Notes: generated by a model not told the origin, from the letters alone. A stretch of 12,013 bases of DNA from Neonectria sp. B-13 (GCA_002682825.1 NOKP01000030.1:112286-124298), one strand, 5' to 3'; counted from the stretch's first letter, positions 1-7,715 are shown. Program-made: numbers and translations.

Positions 1-243
1 CACCACTCCCAGGATCTTGGCACTTTGCTTCGGTTTGACCTCCTTTCCTAACTAGTGCTTTCCGCGTAGTGAACACGCGAGTCCCAATGCGCACTTCACA
101 TGCTACGAACAGAACAGTGGAAGCTTGCAGCGAGGTGAAGCAGAAAGGGTAAGGTTACGAGCCAGATACCACCGGACCTACGGACGAGACAACCGGAGAT
201 GGCAGCCAGGGCAGTGGGTCCGGCTCATCAGCAGCTGTTTCCG
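1..243 (-). pseudogene. Degraded continuation of LINE ORF2 reverse transcriptase
   Basis: Below the stop that closes the long RT frame (TAG at 246-244) the minus strand still looks like RT in pieces. At 48-1 it reads GKEVKPKQSAKILGVV, which matches the conserved segment following the palm in Tad1-type RTs (usually ..K.LGV..D). A TAG lies two codons before it, at 54-52. At about 205-191 a short GPTA reading resembles what normally follows the FVDD box. The gap between the PQGSPLSP motif and AKILGVV is about the expected length, so this is diverged or indel-ridden RT rather than a foreign insertion. The F/Y-x-D-D catalytic box cannot be read in any frame. Confidence 0.6.
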
Positions 244-2279
244 CTAACATCCACCTCTCGAATCGATTCTACTTTGCACCAGGTCCGCATTGAAAAAGAG
301 GAACAAGATCGGCGACAACGGTGATCCCTGCGGGAGACCTGCCTGGGATAGTTCCCGTCGCTCCGATGTATGGCCGTTCACTACGATACTTGCTGTGCGA
401 TTCGAGCAGAAAGCGCCGACCCACTTAACCAGCCAATGTGGTATGCCTCTGGCTTCCAGTCTCTGCAGTAGTCGATCCTTGAATACGCCGTTATAGGCGC
501 CCTTGACATCGAAGCTGATCAGACTAACCACTTTGCGGTTTCTCCATGCTTTGTACACTTGTTCTTGGAATAGCAGCAGTGCCTGCTCTGTCGACCGCCG
601 TTTTCTTGCTCCAAAGTGGTTTGTGGGTAGGAGTCCGAACGTCTCGACGGCGTACGAGATCCTGTCCGCCACGACCGCCTCGAGAATCTTACCCAACGTC
701 GACAGTAGTGAGATTGGTCTCCATGCCTTGGCGATCGTATAGTCGCCCTTGTCCGGTTTCTTGAGCGGGATGATCTTCGCGCTTCTCCACTGGTCTGGCA
801 GTTCACCTTCTATCAACGACGTTCGGAACAACTGTAGTATCCGATCTTGGACCACCGGCCAGAGCTGTTTCCACACCATGGCCGGTAGACCGTCTTCCCC
901 GGATGCCTTCCACGCCTTGGCTCCCATGACCTTTTGCTCCACCTCGTCTAAGGTTATGTTCGGCATGTCCACCTCAGTCCGGCGGGGACGGGTACCTTCG
1001 TCTTCAATGATGGCTGGCAGTGGTGGGAAGAATGCGCTCAGCAGCTCTTCTGCCTGCTCTGCCGTGTCCCTTATCTTTGTTCCGTCCGGCCTCTTGAGCG
1101 GCGGGATCTTGTCGCTCATCGTATCACCTCCCGGCTTGAGATATCTTGCTGACTGCCAAATGTTGGCTCCGTCCTCGAGGAAGTCGTCCCAGTGCGTCTT
1201 CTTCTGCCTCTTGATCGCGTCATGGTATTCTTTGCCTGCTTCCTTGGCTCTCTTTTCCAGATCAGGCGCCCTTTGGCCTCTTCGACGGTGCGATCTCGCC
1301 TGGTTTCTCCAGTACGTGTACGCCCGTCGAAGCCGTGTCAGATCTGTCGTCCACCACCTCTTTGCGTACGGAGATGGCTTTGCTACCGGCACAAGTTCGT
1401 CGATTGCTTCGAGGACGACTCCCATAAGTCTGTCCGTCTGGGTCTGGACATCCCCATCCCATGGCAGCCATTGAAGCTTCTCCTCCACTCTTACTCTGAT
1501 CGCTATCCATGGTGCGTTCTTGAACAATCGTCTGTCGCCGGTCCCCCTTTCTGGCACACCCAGGTCGAACTCAGTCCGAATTGCTCTGTGGTCTGAGCCA
1601 TGTTCCGTCGGATGGATCCCGCATGCTAGCATCTCCTCAGCCAACTCGGCCGATGCCAGTACCAAATCTATCGTGCTTGAGTGCTCCGCGTTCTCCCACG
1701 TCTTCGTCCCTCGAGGGAGAAGACTGAGCAAGCTGTGCTCCTCCATGAGACCGATAATCGGCTCTGCCTCGCCCTGTCTCCTGCCTGTCACGTCTTCTCC
1801 TCCCCAGAGATGGTCGTGACGATTGAAGTCGCCCACTAGGATCACGTCCGTTCTTCCCCCTGTTGCATTACGGAACGTCACCACTTGGGTGTGCAACATC
1901 TCCATTGTGGCCCGCAGGGCCGCCTCGTTCTGTCCTTGCACGTAAACCGAGATCACCAATATCTCCCTATCGGGAAGTCGCAACACCGCCCCCGTTAGGT
2001 CTGCTGATGCCATCGGAATCTGTTCTGCCTTTATGTCTCGTCGAATCCATAGCATGCTACGGATCGGCCACTGCCCATCGTGCGTCTGCGTCGTATCATC
2101 TTAGTCCAGTTGCTATGGCTGTTGGGTGTCGTCGCCACCGCCCCATTGATCATCCGTGCATACGGTTCGGCAACAGCTAGTACTCTGTACTGCTGAAGGT
2201 CCTGGTCGTTCATCATGCTAAGTTGCACTGCATCATTTTTCCGCACGTTGAGTTGGAATATTTGCAGCTTAGTATGCAT
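244..2279 (-). pseudogene. LINE ORF2: AP-like endonuclease plus reverse transcriptase, frameshifted and truncated
   Basis: The polyprotein nicks target DNA and reverse-transcribes the element RNA. It starts at the ATG at 2279, which overlaps the ORF1 stop by 11 nt (frame 2279 to about 2094). A 1-nt shift near 2092-2094 then moves to the frame ending at the TAG at 246-244. Endonuclease motifs seen in order: QLNVRK, AVAEPYA (catalytic Glu), ISVYVQGQNE, LVGDFNRHD (Asp/Asn), STIDLVLAS and GSDHRAI (catalytic His). RT motifs follow: WKASGEDGLP, WRSAKIIPLKK, WRPISLLSTLGK, FGARKRRSTEQALLLFQ, SFDVKGAYNGV (first catalytic Asp) and AGLPQGSPLSPILF. The frame stops about 15 residues after this, where the xDD box should follow. 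Roughly 680 codons remain; relatives usually have over 1,000. No RNase H region or C-terminal zinc motif is in view. Confidence 0.92.
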
Positions 2280-3642
2280 CACCCTGTGCTCTTCGTGCCC
2301 GGCAGTTTCGGCTGAACGTTTCGTGCGGCCCTCCGCAGGTAGCACACAACGGCTCTGCTGCCTGGCATTGCCTGTGCTGGTGTCCTTGCTGCGCGCACCT
2401 TCCGCATACCTGCTCCTTCTCGCATGCAAATGCTTTGTGGCCAATGTTCCAGCACTTGTAGCACTGAACTGGTCCTTCACGCCGCTCAAAGATGTTGGCG
2501 TTGGCCGACTCCCCGGCCAGGTGGAAATATCCCTCCTCGAGGAGTCTCTTCGCGTCGTTTCCCTTCGTGACGTAGATCACCATTGATCCGTACATCTTAC
2601 CGTTCTCCCTGTTGCTGAGCCAATGGATCTTGGCAATCGTCACCTCGTTCTCTTTGCCCAGTGCTTCCGCCGCTCCCGGCAAGATGTTGCCGTCCGAGTC
2701 CAGTACTGCCATGCGGTTTGCGCCATCTATCTTGATCGGGTAGAGCTGGTCTCTGAGTACCCTCGCATCCTTGACCGCAGTCTTTTGCGCCGTTTCCTTG
2801 ACGAGCTGTAACTCCGCCTCATCTCTGCAGATCACCTTGATGCGATCTGTGTTGCGGGCATCCTTCACCACTGCCGCACATCTCCAGCTCTGTCGGTACT
2901 CCTTGGTTCGCATCTCCTCCTCAATGGCCTGACGGACTCCCCCTACTTGTGCTTTCCCTTTATCCTCTTCGCTGACTCTCGAGATGTCGATCGTACAGTA
3001 CAAGGTATCGGTGAGCGAGGATGGTGTCGTGCGCATAGACGAGAGAGTTCGAACACTGCTGGGTTGGCTCATCGGTGGAGTACGGGCTACGTCTGCGTAC
3101 GATGGCTGTGGGCTTGTCCGGGTACTGTTGGCCGTGATGCTTTTGGCCATCACGTCAGCCGTCTGTTCGTGCATGCGTCTAAGCTCTTCTGTCTTCTTCC
3201 GGTCTTCGGCTACCTCGGCCCTGATCGTACGGATTTCCTGCTGGAGTTGTCGGATCATCTCCAGCTGGTCGCTCACCATCTTCGTCGCCGATCGCTGGTT
3301 CTCTAGCAACGCATCCCAGAGCCTCTGCAGCATCTTCTTCTGTTCGCTGATTATATGGGTCGACGTTTCCTGGAGCATCGTCCGGAGCATCATCTGGATT
3401 AGCGACTCGTTGCCGCTCACCGCGCTCTCCATGGTCTGCAGTCCCTCAACCGCATTGCCACGATCGTTGTCACCTGCTGACATTTGCTCTGCGCCAGCAT
3501 TCTTTGACGTTCCGGCCTTGCTTGCGGCTGCCTGCACACTTTTCTGGGCTTTCGCGGTCGGTTTCACGGCTCTCGACGAGCGACGCGTCGCGGCCACCGA
3601 ATCCCCACCCTCGACAAGGATCTCCTCGACGGTCGCGTCCAT
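2269..3642 (-). CDS. LINE ORF1: gag-like nucleic-acid-binding protein with zinc knuckles
   Basis: This is the 457-residue ORF1 of the LINE, expected to bind element RNA in a ribonucleoprotein particle. I chose the ATG at 3642; the open frame extends four codons upstream without another ATG. Residues 1-80 are Ala/Lys/Ser-rich. Residues about 95-165 are rich in heptad-like Leu/Met/Ile with charged positions and look like a coiled coil for multimerisation. A Ser/Pro/Thr-rich linker (about 170-215) leads to a conserved central domain. Residues 394-447 hold three Cys/His clusters: two CX2CX4HX4C knuckles and one CX2CX3HX6C. The frame is unbroken. Its TAA overlaps the ORF2 ATG, suggesting stop/restart translation of ORF2. 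Confidence 0.92.
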   Translation of the reverse strand: MDATVEEILVEGGDSVAATRRSSRAVKPTAKAQKSVQAAASKAGTSKNAGAEQMSAGDNDRGNAVEGLQTMESAVSGNESLIQMMLRTMLQETSTHIISEQKKMLQRLWDALLENQRSATKMVSDQLEMIRQLQQEIRTIRAEVAEDRKKTEELRRMHEQTADVMAKSITANSTRTSPQPSYADVARTPPMSQPSSVRTLSSMRTTPSSLTDTLYCTIDISRVSEEDKGKAQVGGVRQAIEEEMRTKEYRQSWRCAAVVKDARNTDRIKVICRDEAELQLVKETAQKTAVKDARVLRDQLYPIKIDGANRMAVLDSDGNILPGAAEALGKENEVTIAKIHWLSNRENGKMYGSMVIYVTKGNDAKRLLEEGYFHLAGESANANIFERREGPVQCYKCWNIGHKAFACEKEQVCGRCAQQGHQHRQCQAAEPLCATCGGPHETFSRNCRARRAQGDAY

Positions 3643-3689
3643 CCCGCGATGCAACGCTCACGGCAGCGCCAGCCCCTTCTTTCGCCTGT

Positions 3690-3716
3690 AAAGAGTGTAA
3701 AGAGTGTAACGAGTGT
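3690..3716. repeat. Three tandem 9-bp units next to the LINE 5' end
   Basis: AAAGAGTGT-like units stand head to tail at 3690-3698, 3699-3707 and 3708-3716; the third reads AACGAGTGT. They lie about 50 bp upstream of the LINE ORF1 start. They may be part of the LINE leader, a replication-slippage product at the insertion junction, or the short tandem tail of another LINE copy. The sequence does not decide between these. Confidence 0.7.
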
Positions 3717-3726
3717 CGATATATGT

Positions 3727-3807
3727 GACATGAACACTACTAGGGTGTCAGAAAATGAACTCTACCCCCGGGAAAGTGGGGCAGGAAAATGAACTCTAGT
3801 AGAGTTC
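3727..3807. repeat. Direct repeats of GAAAATGAACTCTA ending in a 17-bp palindrome
   Basis: GAAAATGAACTCTA occurs exactly at 3751-3764 and 3785-3798, and a degenerate copy (GACATGAACACTAC) lies at 3727-3740. The last copy overlaps a perfect inverted repeat: GAACTCTA (3791-3798), one G, then TAGAGTTC (3800-3807). A C-rich/G-rich pair (CCCC.. and ..GGGG) lies between the two exact copies. The arrangement resembles a transposon terminus with subterminal repeats, but no matching opposite end was found here. Confidence 0.7.
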
Positions 3808-3931
3808 TGAGGTTACAGCATCTGAAGGATACATATATGAAGGCCAGGGGCTATTGACACTTGACTGGTTGACATATGGTACTTAATTCATCTCTACAGG
3901 GATTGTACAGGGGTACGTGTATTGGCGTACT

Positions 3932-4077
3932 GGAAACGGGGCGCGTTTCGTGTTTTGTTCGTGTTGTTTTCAGAAATGTGCAAAAAGTAGAAACGGGCCC
4001 CGTTTCTAAGAATGATAAACCTGGTAGAGGTCCAAAAATATAATTGGACCAAAAGTGGAAACGGGGCCCGTTCCTAC
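3932..4077. repeat. Three GGGCCC-centred palindromes at about 60-70 bp spacing, with an extra hairpin
   Basis: Copy 1 (3932-3950) is imperfect, with GAAACG / CGTTTC arms. Copy 2 (3988-4008) has perfect 10-bp arms, TAGAAACGGG and CCCGTTTCTA, around one base. Copy 3 (4055-4077) is nearly perfect. Copies 2 and 3 are preceded by similar AAAAGT sequence, so the unit is larger than the palindrome. Between them GGTCCAA (4029-4035) pairs with TTGGACC (4044-4050). There is no gene in 3720-4086. The minus-strand open frame across it lacks recognisable homology once the hAT reading ends. Confidence 0.75.
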
Positions 4078-4086
4078 GTATAATGC

Positions 4087-4446
4087 TTGAGTAGGCTTCG
4101 ATAACGTCGAGAATTTCGGCCGCGATGTTGGTACCTGTGTGGCTAACGCTGAGCTCGGGGACCCCTATCGTAGCCTTGCACGGCTTGTTGTTTTCGTCCC
4201 TGAAAAACAACACACCCCATATAAAGTATGCCGATTTCCAGACCTCCAGCCATCAAATGAGATGTGGATAAGGCCAGGCGCCTTGCGGAGTACCTCGACA
4301 ACCTTCTGCTTGTGTTGCTCGAACGCTGAAGCGACTTTTTCCTTGATTGTCGTGTGGGTAAGGTTGGCGTCACGAACCGACATCGACGGGTTCAATAGTC
4401 GAATATTTCTCGCAGTTCGTTTTCTTCTGCAATGGGAGCATCAAGA
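4087..4446 (-). pseudogene. hAT-family transposase fragment with two frameshifts
   Basis: Three minus-strand frames join into a typical fungal hAT core. The first (4446 to about 4392) reads ..IAEENELREIFDY. The second (about 4395-4208) reads LNPSMSVRDANLTH, TTIKEKVASAFE and then GLIHISFDGWRSGNRHTLYG; the DGW Asp is the usual first catalytic residue. The third (about 4205-4087) reads FRDENNKPCKATIGVPELS, SHTGTNIAAEILDVIEAYS. One shift lies near 4392 and one in an A5/T5 run at 4203-4207. The BED finger, the rest of the catalytic domain and the dimerisation domain are missing. Its upstream edge abuts an NLR-type HEAT repeat on the other strand near 4437, and its downstream edge meets the palindrome-rich stretch near 4085. 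Confidence 0.85.
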
Positions 4447-4740
4447 CGTGGATGTCAGACAAGCGGCGGTTGAAGCGCTCGGAGGTCAATCGGCCTTGCC
4501 CGAAGAGATCCTCAAAGCCGTGGCGGCACGGCTTGAGGTTCATCAGCCCTTCAATCGATTTGACGATAGGAGCGAAAACGCAGATCGCAATGTGGTCTTC
4601 GCCTGGCAAAGCGGCCATCGTCCGCTCCAGCGAGGGAGGACCTATGGCCTAAATGGGGCGTTTCCGACAAAGCTACAGCCTCAGCTGCTGCATCTCTATG
4701 AATGGGCATCAACTAGGTGGCACGAATTCCTTCATCTACC
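4436..4740 (+). pseudogene. HEAT-repeat fragment of a fungal NACHT/NLR-type protein
   Basis: The plus strand reads EHQDVDVRQAAVEALGGQSA then LPEEILKAVAARLEVHQ (4436-4549). This is almost the consensus of the about 31-residue HEAT repeats that occur in tandem at the C-terminus of fungal NACHT NLR-like proteins (DxDVRxAAVEALGGQSALPEEILKAVAARLE). Only one unit is present. The following residues, to about 4740, include QPQLLHLYEWASTRWHEFL, which may be the diverged capping region, though that is weak. No NACHT ATPase is in the window. The same open frame continues leftwards to 4139, but there it is antisense to hAT coding and is not a gene. I call it a gene relic joined to the hAT fragment by rearrangement. 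Confidence 0.7.
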
Positions 4741-4759
4741 GAGCATGCTGGCCAAACCA

Positions 4760-5683
4760 CAAACGAACAATAATCAGCAATTGATCTGGCTTCAGCCTCA
4801 AAACCAATTGGAAGCTGACCCTTCCAACAAGACGCCTCGCGGTAGTATGCTTCAACGAGCAAGCGAAGTCTACATTATCCAACAAGATCTACCACCCCCC
4901 AACCCATCCGAAACGAGTCACGAAATATCAAGCGGTGATATGCTTAAACGAGCAAACGAGGCTTATCGCAAGAGCCTAGCTATTCAAGTATCTCCTTCAA
5001 TCTCATCTTCGCCTGAGGTACTAGGTCATAGGATACCAGGCCAAATGGGCAGAGAGAAGAACCTTCAAAATCAGGGATTTAACGAGTGCCAAAGCTTGCA
5101 GACGCATATGGATGAAGACCAGGTTCTTGACCGGCAGAGAGTGTCTCCACCTCCGTCCCCGAAGCGAAGAAAGATCCGCAACAACAGCGACTCGACCATG
5201 CTCACTGTTAACACCCCCCGGTTAGGGGAAGCACAAGGTCATCGACACCACGCGGACCGCCCACCAAACCTGTGGGTTGAAGGGCCCTTGTTTGGGTCTC
5301 CCGCTCATTCATTAAGTTCCTAGATGAATTATAGAGCCGACAAAGAGAGTTATTGCCCTCTTGAATCACGGCTTACCAATCTACTCAAGACAGTTGAGTG
5401 GTGGGGGCTTGTTGGTTGCCAGCTGTGCTTTGCTTGCACAGGATATTCGGAGCCTGACCATGATATGAGTTCATGCGAGAGGAAGATTGACTGCGAAAAG
5501 GCGAGGTCAATTCTTTGTTGGCTAGAGAGTCTAGATATCCCTAGATCTTCCTCGAGACAGACTGTCAAAACGACTGGGCTTCAAATCAGGCGAAGCAGCC
5601 GGATGAGCACCCACGCAAGATTGATACGTTGCCTCTGCCCTCACGATATCTGCAACACTTCTACCCATAATTCCGTCCTTTGA
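4760..5683 (+). pseudogene. Relic resembling the C-terminal tail of a fungal RecQ-like (telomere-linked) helicase
   Basis: The frame is continuous except for one TAG at 5321-5323, directly followed by ATG. It contains two similar segments 31 codons apart, SMLQRASEVYIIQQ (from 4844) and DMLKRANEAYRKS (from 4937), then a basic Pro/Ser patch SPPPSPKRRK. After the stop come LLKTVEWWGLVGCQLCF, HDMSSC and finally CLCPHDICN. From memory, the CX2C...HX4C...CxxPxxIC order with an upstream Trp is the pattern of the C-terminal tails of RecQ-like, telomere-linked helicases in fungi. No helicase motif I-VI is present here. About 30 residues before CLCPHDIC look out of register. Its 3' end overlaps the membrane-protein gene on the other strand by 23 bp. 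The function assignment is tentative. Confidence 0.45.
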
Positions 5684-7652
5684 CTAGGTTACGGACTTCG
5701 TCAGCAACTCCAAATCCAGCTCTTACCCCAACCCTATCCCTCAGCTCCCCAAACCGCACCACTAGATCTTCCAGCTCCTTCGGTACATTCTCGTTTCCTC
5801 CTAAAGAACCTGCCCAGGCTGCCTCATCAACCGCCTTACTCCCCTTAGTAGTACAAAGTAGTTGCAAAAACCCTGCCCCACTCGCCGAGACACCATTCTT
5901 GACTAATGCCCGAAGGCCTAGGACAACGATGACAAAAGAGATGGCCAGAGCACATGCGTAAGGAACTATCAACTTCTCCTGAAAGGCAAATTGATATTTG
6001 GTGACGTAATTCTTGGTTGTAACTTCGGTGATAAGGTTCGCGTTTGCCAAAGTTAAGAGGGATATCGTAATGTTCTGCAAGAGGCCTTGGAGGACTTCTG
6101 CAGACAAATCGATATGAACGCTTCTCGAGTCTGCAGGGTCGAATGATGCCAAAGGCGTTTCAAGGACGATGGTGTTAGCTACGAATTGATCTTCACTCCC
6201 TGGGCTTGGTCAGGATGTAAATCTAGAGACAATGAATTGGGAGAGCGGCATACCGTATTGAGACACGGCACCACTCATAGTGTCAACCAGTGATTGCATC
6301 ACGGCTTGAACGTTTGACTCGCGGTAGGCGGTCGAAACATTCACTCCAGACATAAGAACCCAGTCATTTGGATACCATCCCCCGGGCTTATAAAAGAGAG
6401 CATTAGCCGCTAGATATGTACCATTCAATGGCTGCCGCTTCAAAACGTGGACAGCCACCCTCTGGACGAAGTTGGAATACGAAATGGAGAGCATGTACTC
6501 GGAATACCAGGTCGTACAGCTCAGCTTTGACTGATTGTTCCACTGTACCTCAAAAGTGAAGTTGCCATTTAGAGCGGCCGTCGCATTCTGTGCCGCAATG
6601 TATTGTATGTATGCGGGATTAAACTCCGACCTAGCTCTCCCGTTCGAGCTAACATTGCCGTAATTTTGAACGACGAGTTGAGGCAGGTCCGAGGATATTT
6701 GATCTTGGCAGCTGAATGAGGGTCCTGGGAATGTGACGGTATAAGAGCAGTTGGCACCGCATGGTGATGGAGAAGGGAGAAAGCTGCCGCTCATGATAGT
6801 CCTTTTTGCCACCCTTGAGAGGTAGGGTTTTGGATGCCTGAGATATCGGGCTCAGTCAATGTTCAAGGCGAGATATAAGGAGCATGGCTACTGACCTCAA
6901 CTCGCCATCAGACCCTAATGTGAAGAGTGCATGTCCAGAGAGTGATTGATAAGAGCTATCGTTACCTCGATAAGCAAAGTCATACCACGGGACAGACATG
7001 CTTGAGTTTGCTGTGATGGCAGCTTGGTATATTATTAGAGCTCCAGGTGGAAAGATTGTTGCAATCGGAACACAAGGCAAGAATGCAGCTGTCAGCCAAA
7101 GTATTGGTGCTTTGGTTATGCCGGAAGTATCCAAGAGTTTGAGCGGATTTGACGGCATCTGGAACATGCTGTCGATCTTGGACACCTTGAGGGGCGTCCC
7201 GCGCAGCCTGCGCCACAAGAGCTGCGTGTATGCTATTCCTAGCGTAGAACCAAGACTTATGCTGAATACTCGAACAAAGGCAATAGAGATGTTAGAAACC
7301 CATGATTGCAGACTCGAGTCTGTCTCGCGTTCATTTAGATAACGGAAGAAGAAGTAATGGCCAGCTGCGGACGCCAATCCTATATTTCACTGTGTTAACC
7401 CGGAACAAGGATGGCTAAAACCTTCGCGCTATACATACCTGCAACGTAGAACAACGAGATGAGCATTGGAGTAACCCATCCAATGCTCCATTTGCTTGTC
7501 TCTTTCCTCGGTTCGTGGTCATCAATATCGAACTGAAGACGGTCAAGGACCTCGGTCCCCACCTGCACATTTGTATTTCCAGGCAAATGCTGGCCGGACA
7601 TCAGTATAGAATTTTCGAAGAGGAGACTCGACGTCGATATCGTAGAAGCCAT
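5661..7652 (-). CDS. Four-exon multi-pass membrane protein of an uncharacterised ascomycete family
   Basis: Exons are 7652-7439, 7379-6896, 6837-6254 and 6199-5661. All splice phases agree and give 606 residues ending in TAG at 5663. I recognise the family by motifs such as AGHYFFFRYLNERETDS, QSWVSNISIAF, AYTQLLWRRLRGTPLK, PIATIFPPGAL, SPCGANCSYTV, VLETPLASFDPADS and NENVPKEL. Members are mostly called hypothetical, and any enzyme name attached to them is unsupported. Predicted membrane segments: about 57-83, 100-126, 163-187 and 504-526. Between the last two lies a roughly 315-residue loop with Cys (258, 263, 276) and many N-glycosylation sequons, probably luminal or extracellular. The C-terminal 80 residues are hydrophilic and likely cytosolic. 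Function is unknown. It is the only gene here that looks intact. The start is the first ATG, with a TATA-like box 55 nt upstream. Confidence 0.85.
6200..6253 (-). other. Intron 3 of the membrane-protein gene (54 nt), carrying a frame-matching TGA
   Basis: Donor GTATGC at 6253, branch CTGAC, acceptor CCCAG ending at 6200. The length is a multiple of three, so the unspliced frame runs straight through except for TGA at 6212-6210, which lies inside the CTGAC branch site. Splicing gives AVSQYGSEDQFVANT. Without the intron the gene would appear to be a pseudogene with one nonsense codon. Confidence 0.75.
6838..6895 (-). other. Intron 2 of the membrane-protein gene (58 nt)
   Basis: Donor GTCAGT at 6895, branch-like TTGACTGAG, acceptor TCTCAG. 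Splicing joins LGSDGEL to RHPKPYLSRVAKRT across an Arg codon (AG|G) and removes the frame's stop codons. Confidence 0.88.
7380..7438 (-). other. Intron 1 of the membrane-protein gene (59 nt)
   Basis: Donor GTATGT at 7438, branch-like GTTAAC about 15 nt before the end, acceptor TATAG. It interrupts a Gly codon (G|GA) and joins FYVAG to LASAAGHYF in the first membrane segment. Confidence 0.9.
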
Positions 7653-7706
7653 ATACTCTTGCCGTGATATGTAATCTAAGCAAGAAGTATTGAAAAGTGA
7701 CCAGGG

Positions 7707-7715
7707 TTATATATA
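7707..7715 (-). promoter_or_regulatory. TATA-like box of the membrane-protein gene
   Basis: The minus strand reads TATATATAA at 7715-7707, 55 nt upstream of the chosen ATG. This is a plausible distance for a short 5' leader. No other promoter element is recognised. Confidence 0.45.

Larger units (their letters stand above)
1..3720 (-). mobile_element. Tad1-type LINE (non-LTR) retrotransposon, running off the left edge
   Basis: The minus strand carries the two-ORF layout of a fungal Tad1-type LINE: ORF1 (3642-2269) with coiled coil and zinc knuckles, then ORF2 (from 2279) with an AP-type endonuclease followed by reverse transcriptase. The 5' boundary is uncertain. ORF1 starts at 3642 and unrelated repeats begin near 3690-3727, so the 5' leader is at most about 80 nt. 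The 3' end lies beyond base 1, because RT-like coding reappears at 48-1. No poly(A) tail or target-site duplication is visible. The element keeps a balanced base composition with few stops, so it is not heavily RIP-mutated, but ORF2 is broken and this copy cannot be autonomous. Confidence 0.9.

Noticed and set aside
749..1474. 241-codon plus-strand frame
   Set aside because: It is antisense to the clearly recognisable LINE ORF2 endonuclease/RT and has no family features.
2984..3691. 235-codon plus-strand frame with hydrophobic stretches
   Set aside because: It lies antisense to LINE ORF1. The hydrophobicity comes from reverse-complemented charged coiled-coil codons.
3851..4085. Minus-strand extension of the hAT frame (..RRNGPRFHFWSN..)
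   Set aside because: hAT similarity ends at ..DVIEAYS. The rest reads through the palindromic repeats and has no family resemblance.
4370..4618. 82-codon minus-strand frame upstream of the hAT fragment
   Set aside because: Its left part is out of frame with the hAT reading and its right part is antisense to the HEAT unit. It is treated as a shadow.
6210..6212. TGA in the membrane-protein frame as a nonsense mutation or stop-codon readthrough site
   Set aside because: A 54-nt intron with GTATGC donor, CTGAC branch and CCCAG acceptor removes it in phase. The next base context is not the CTA readthrough motif.
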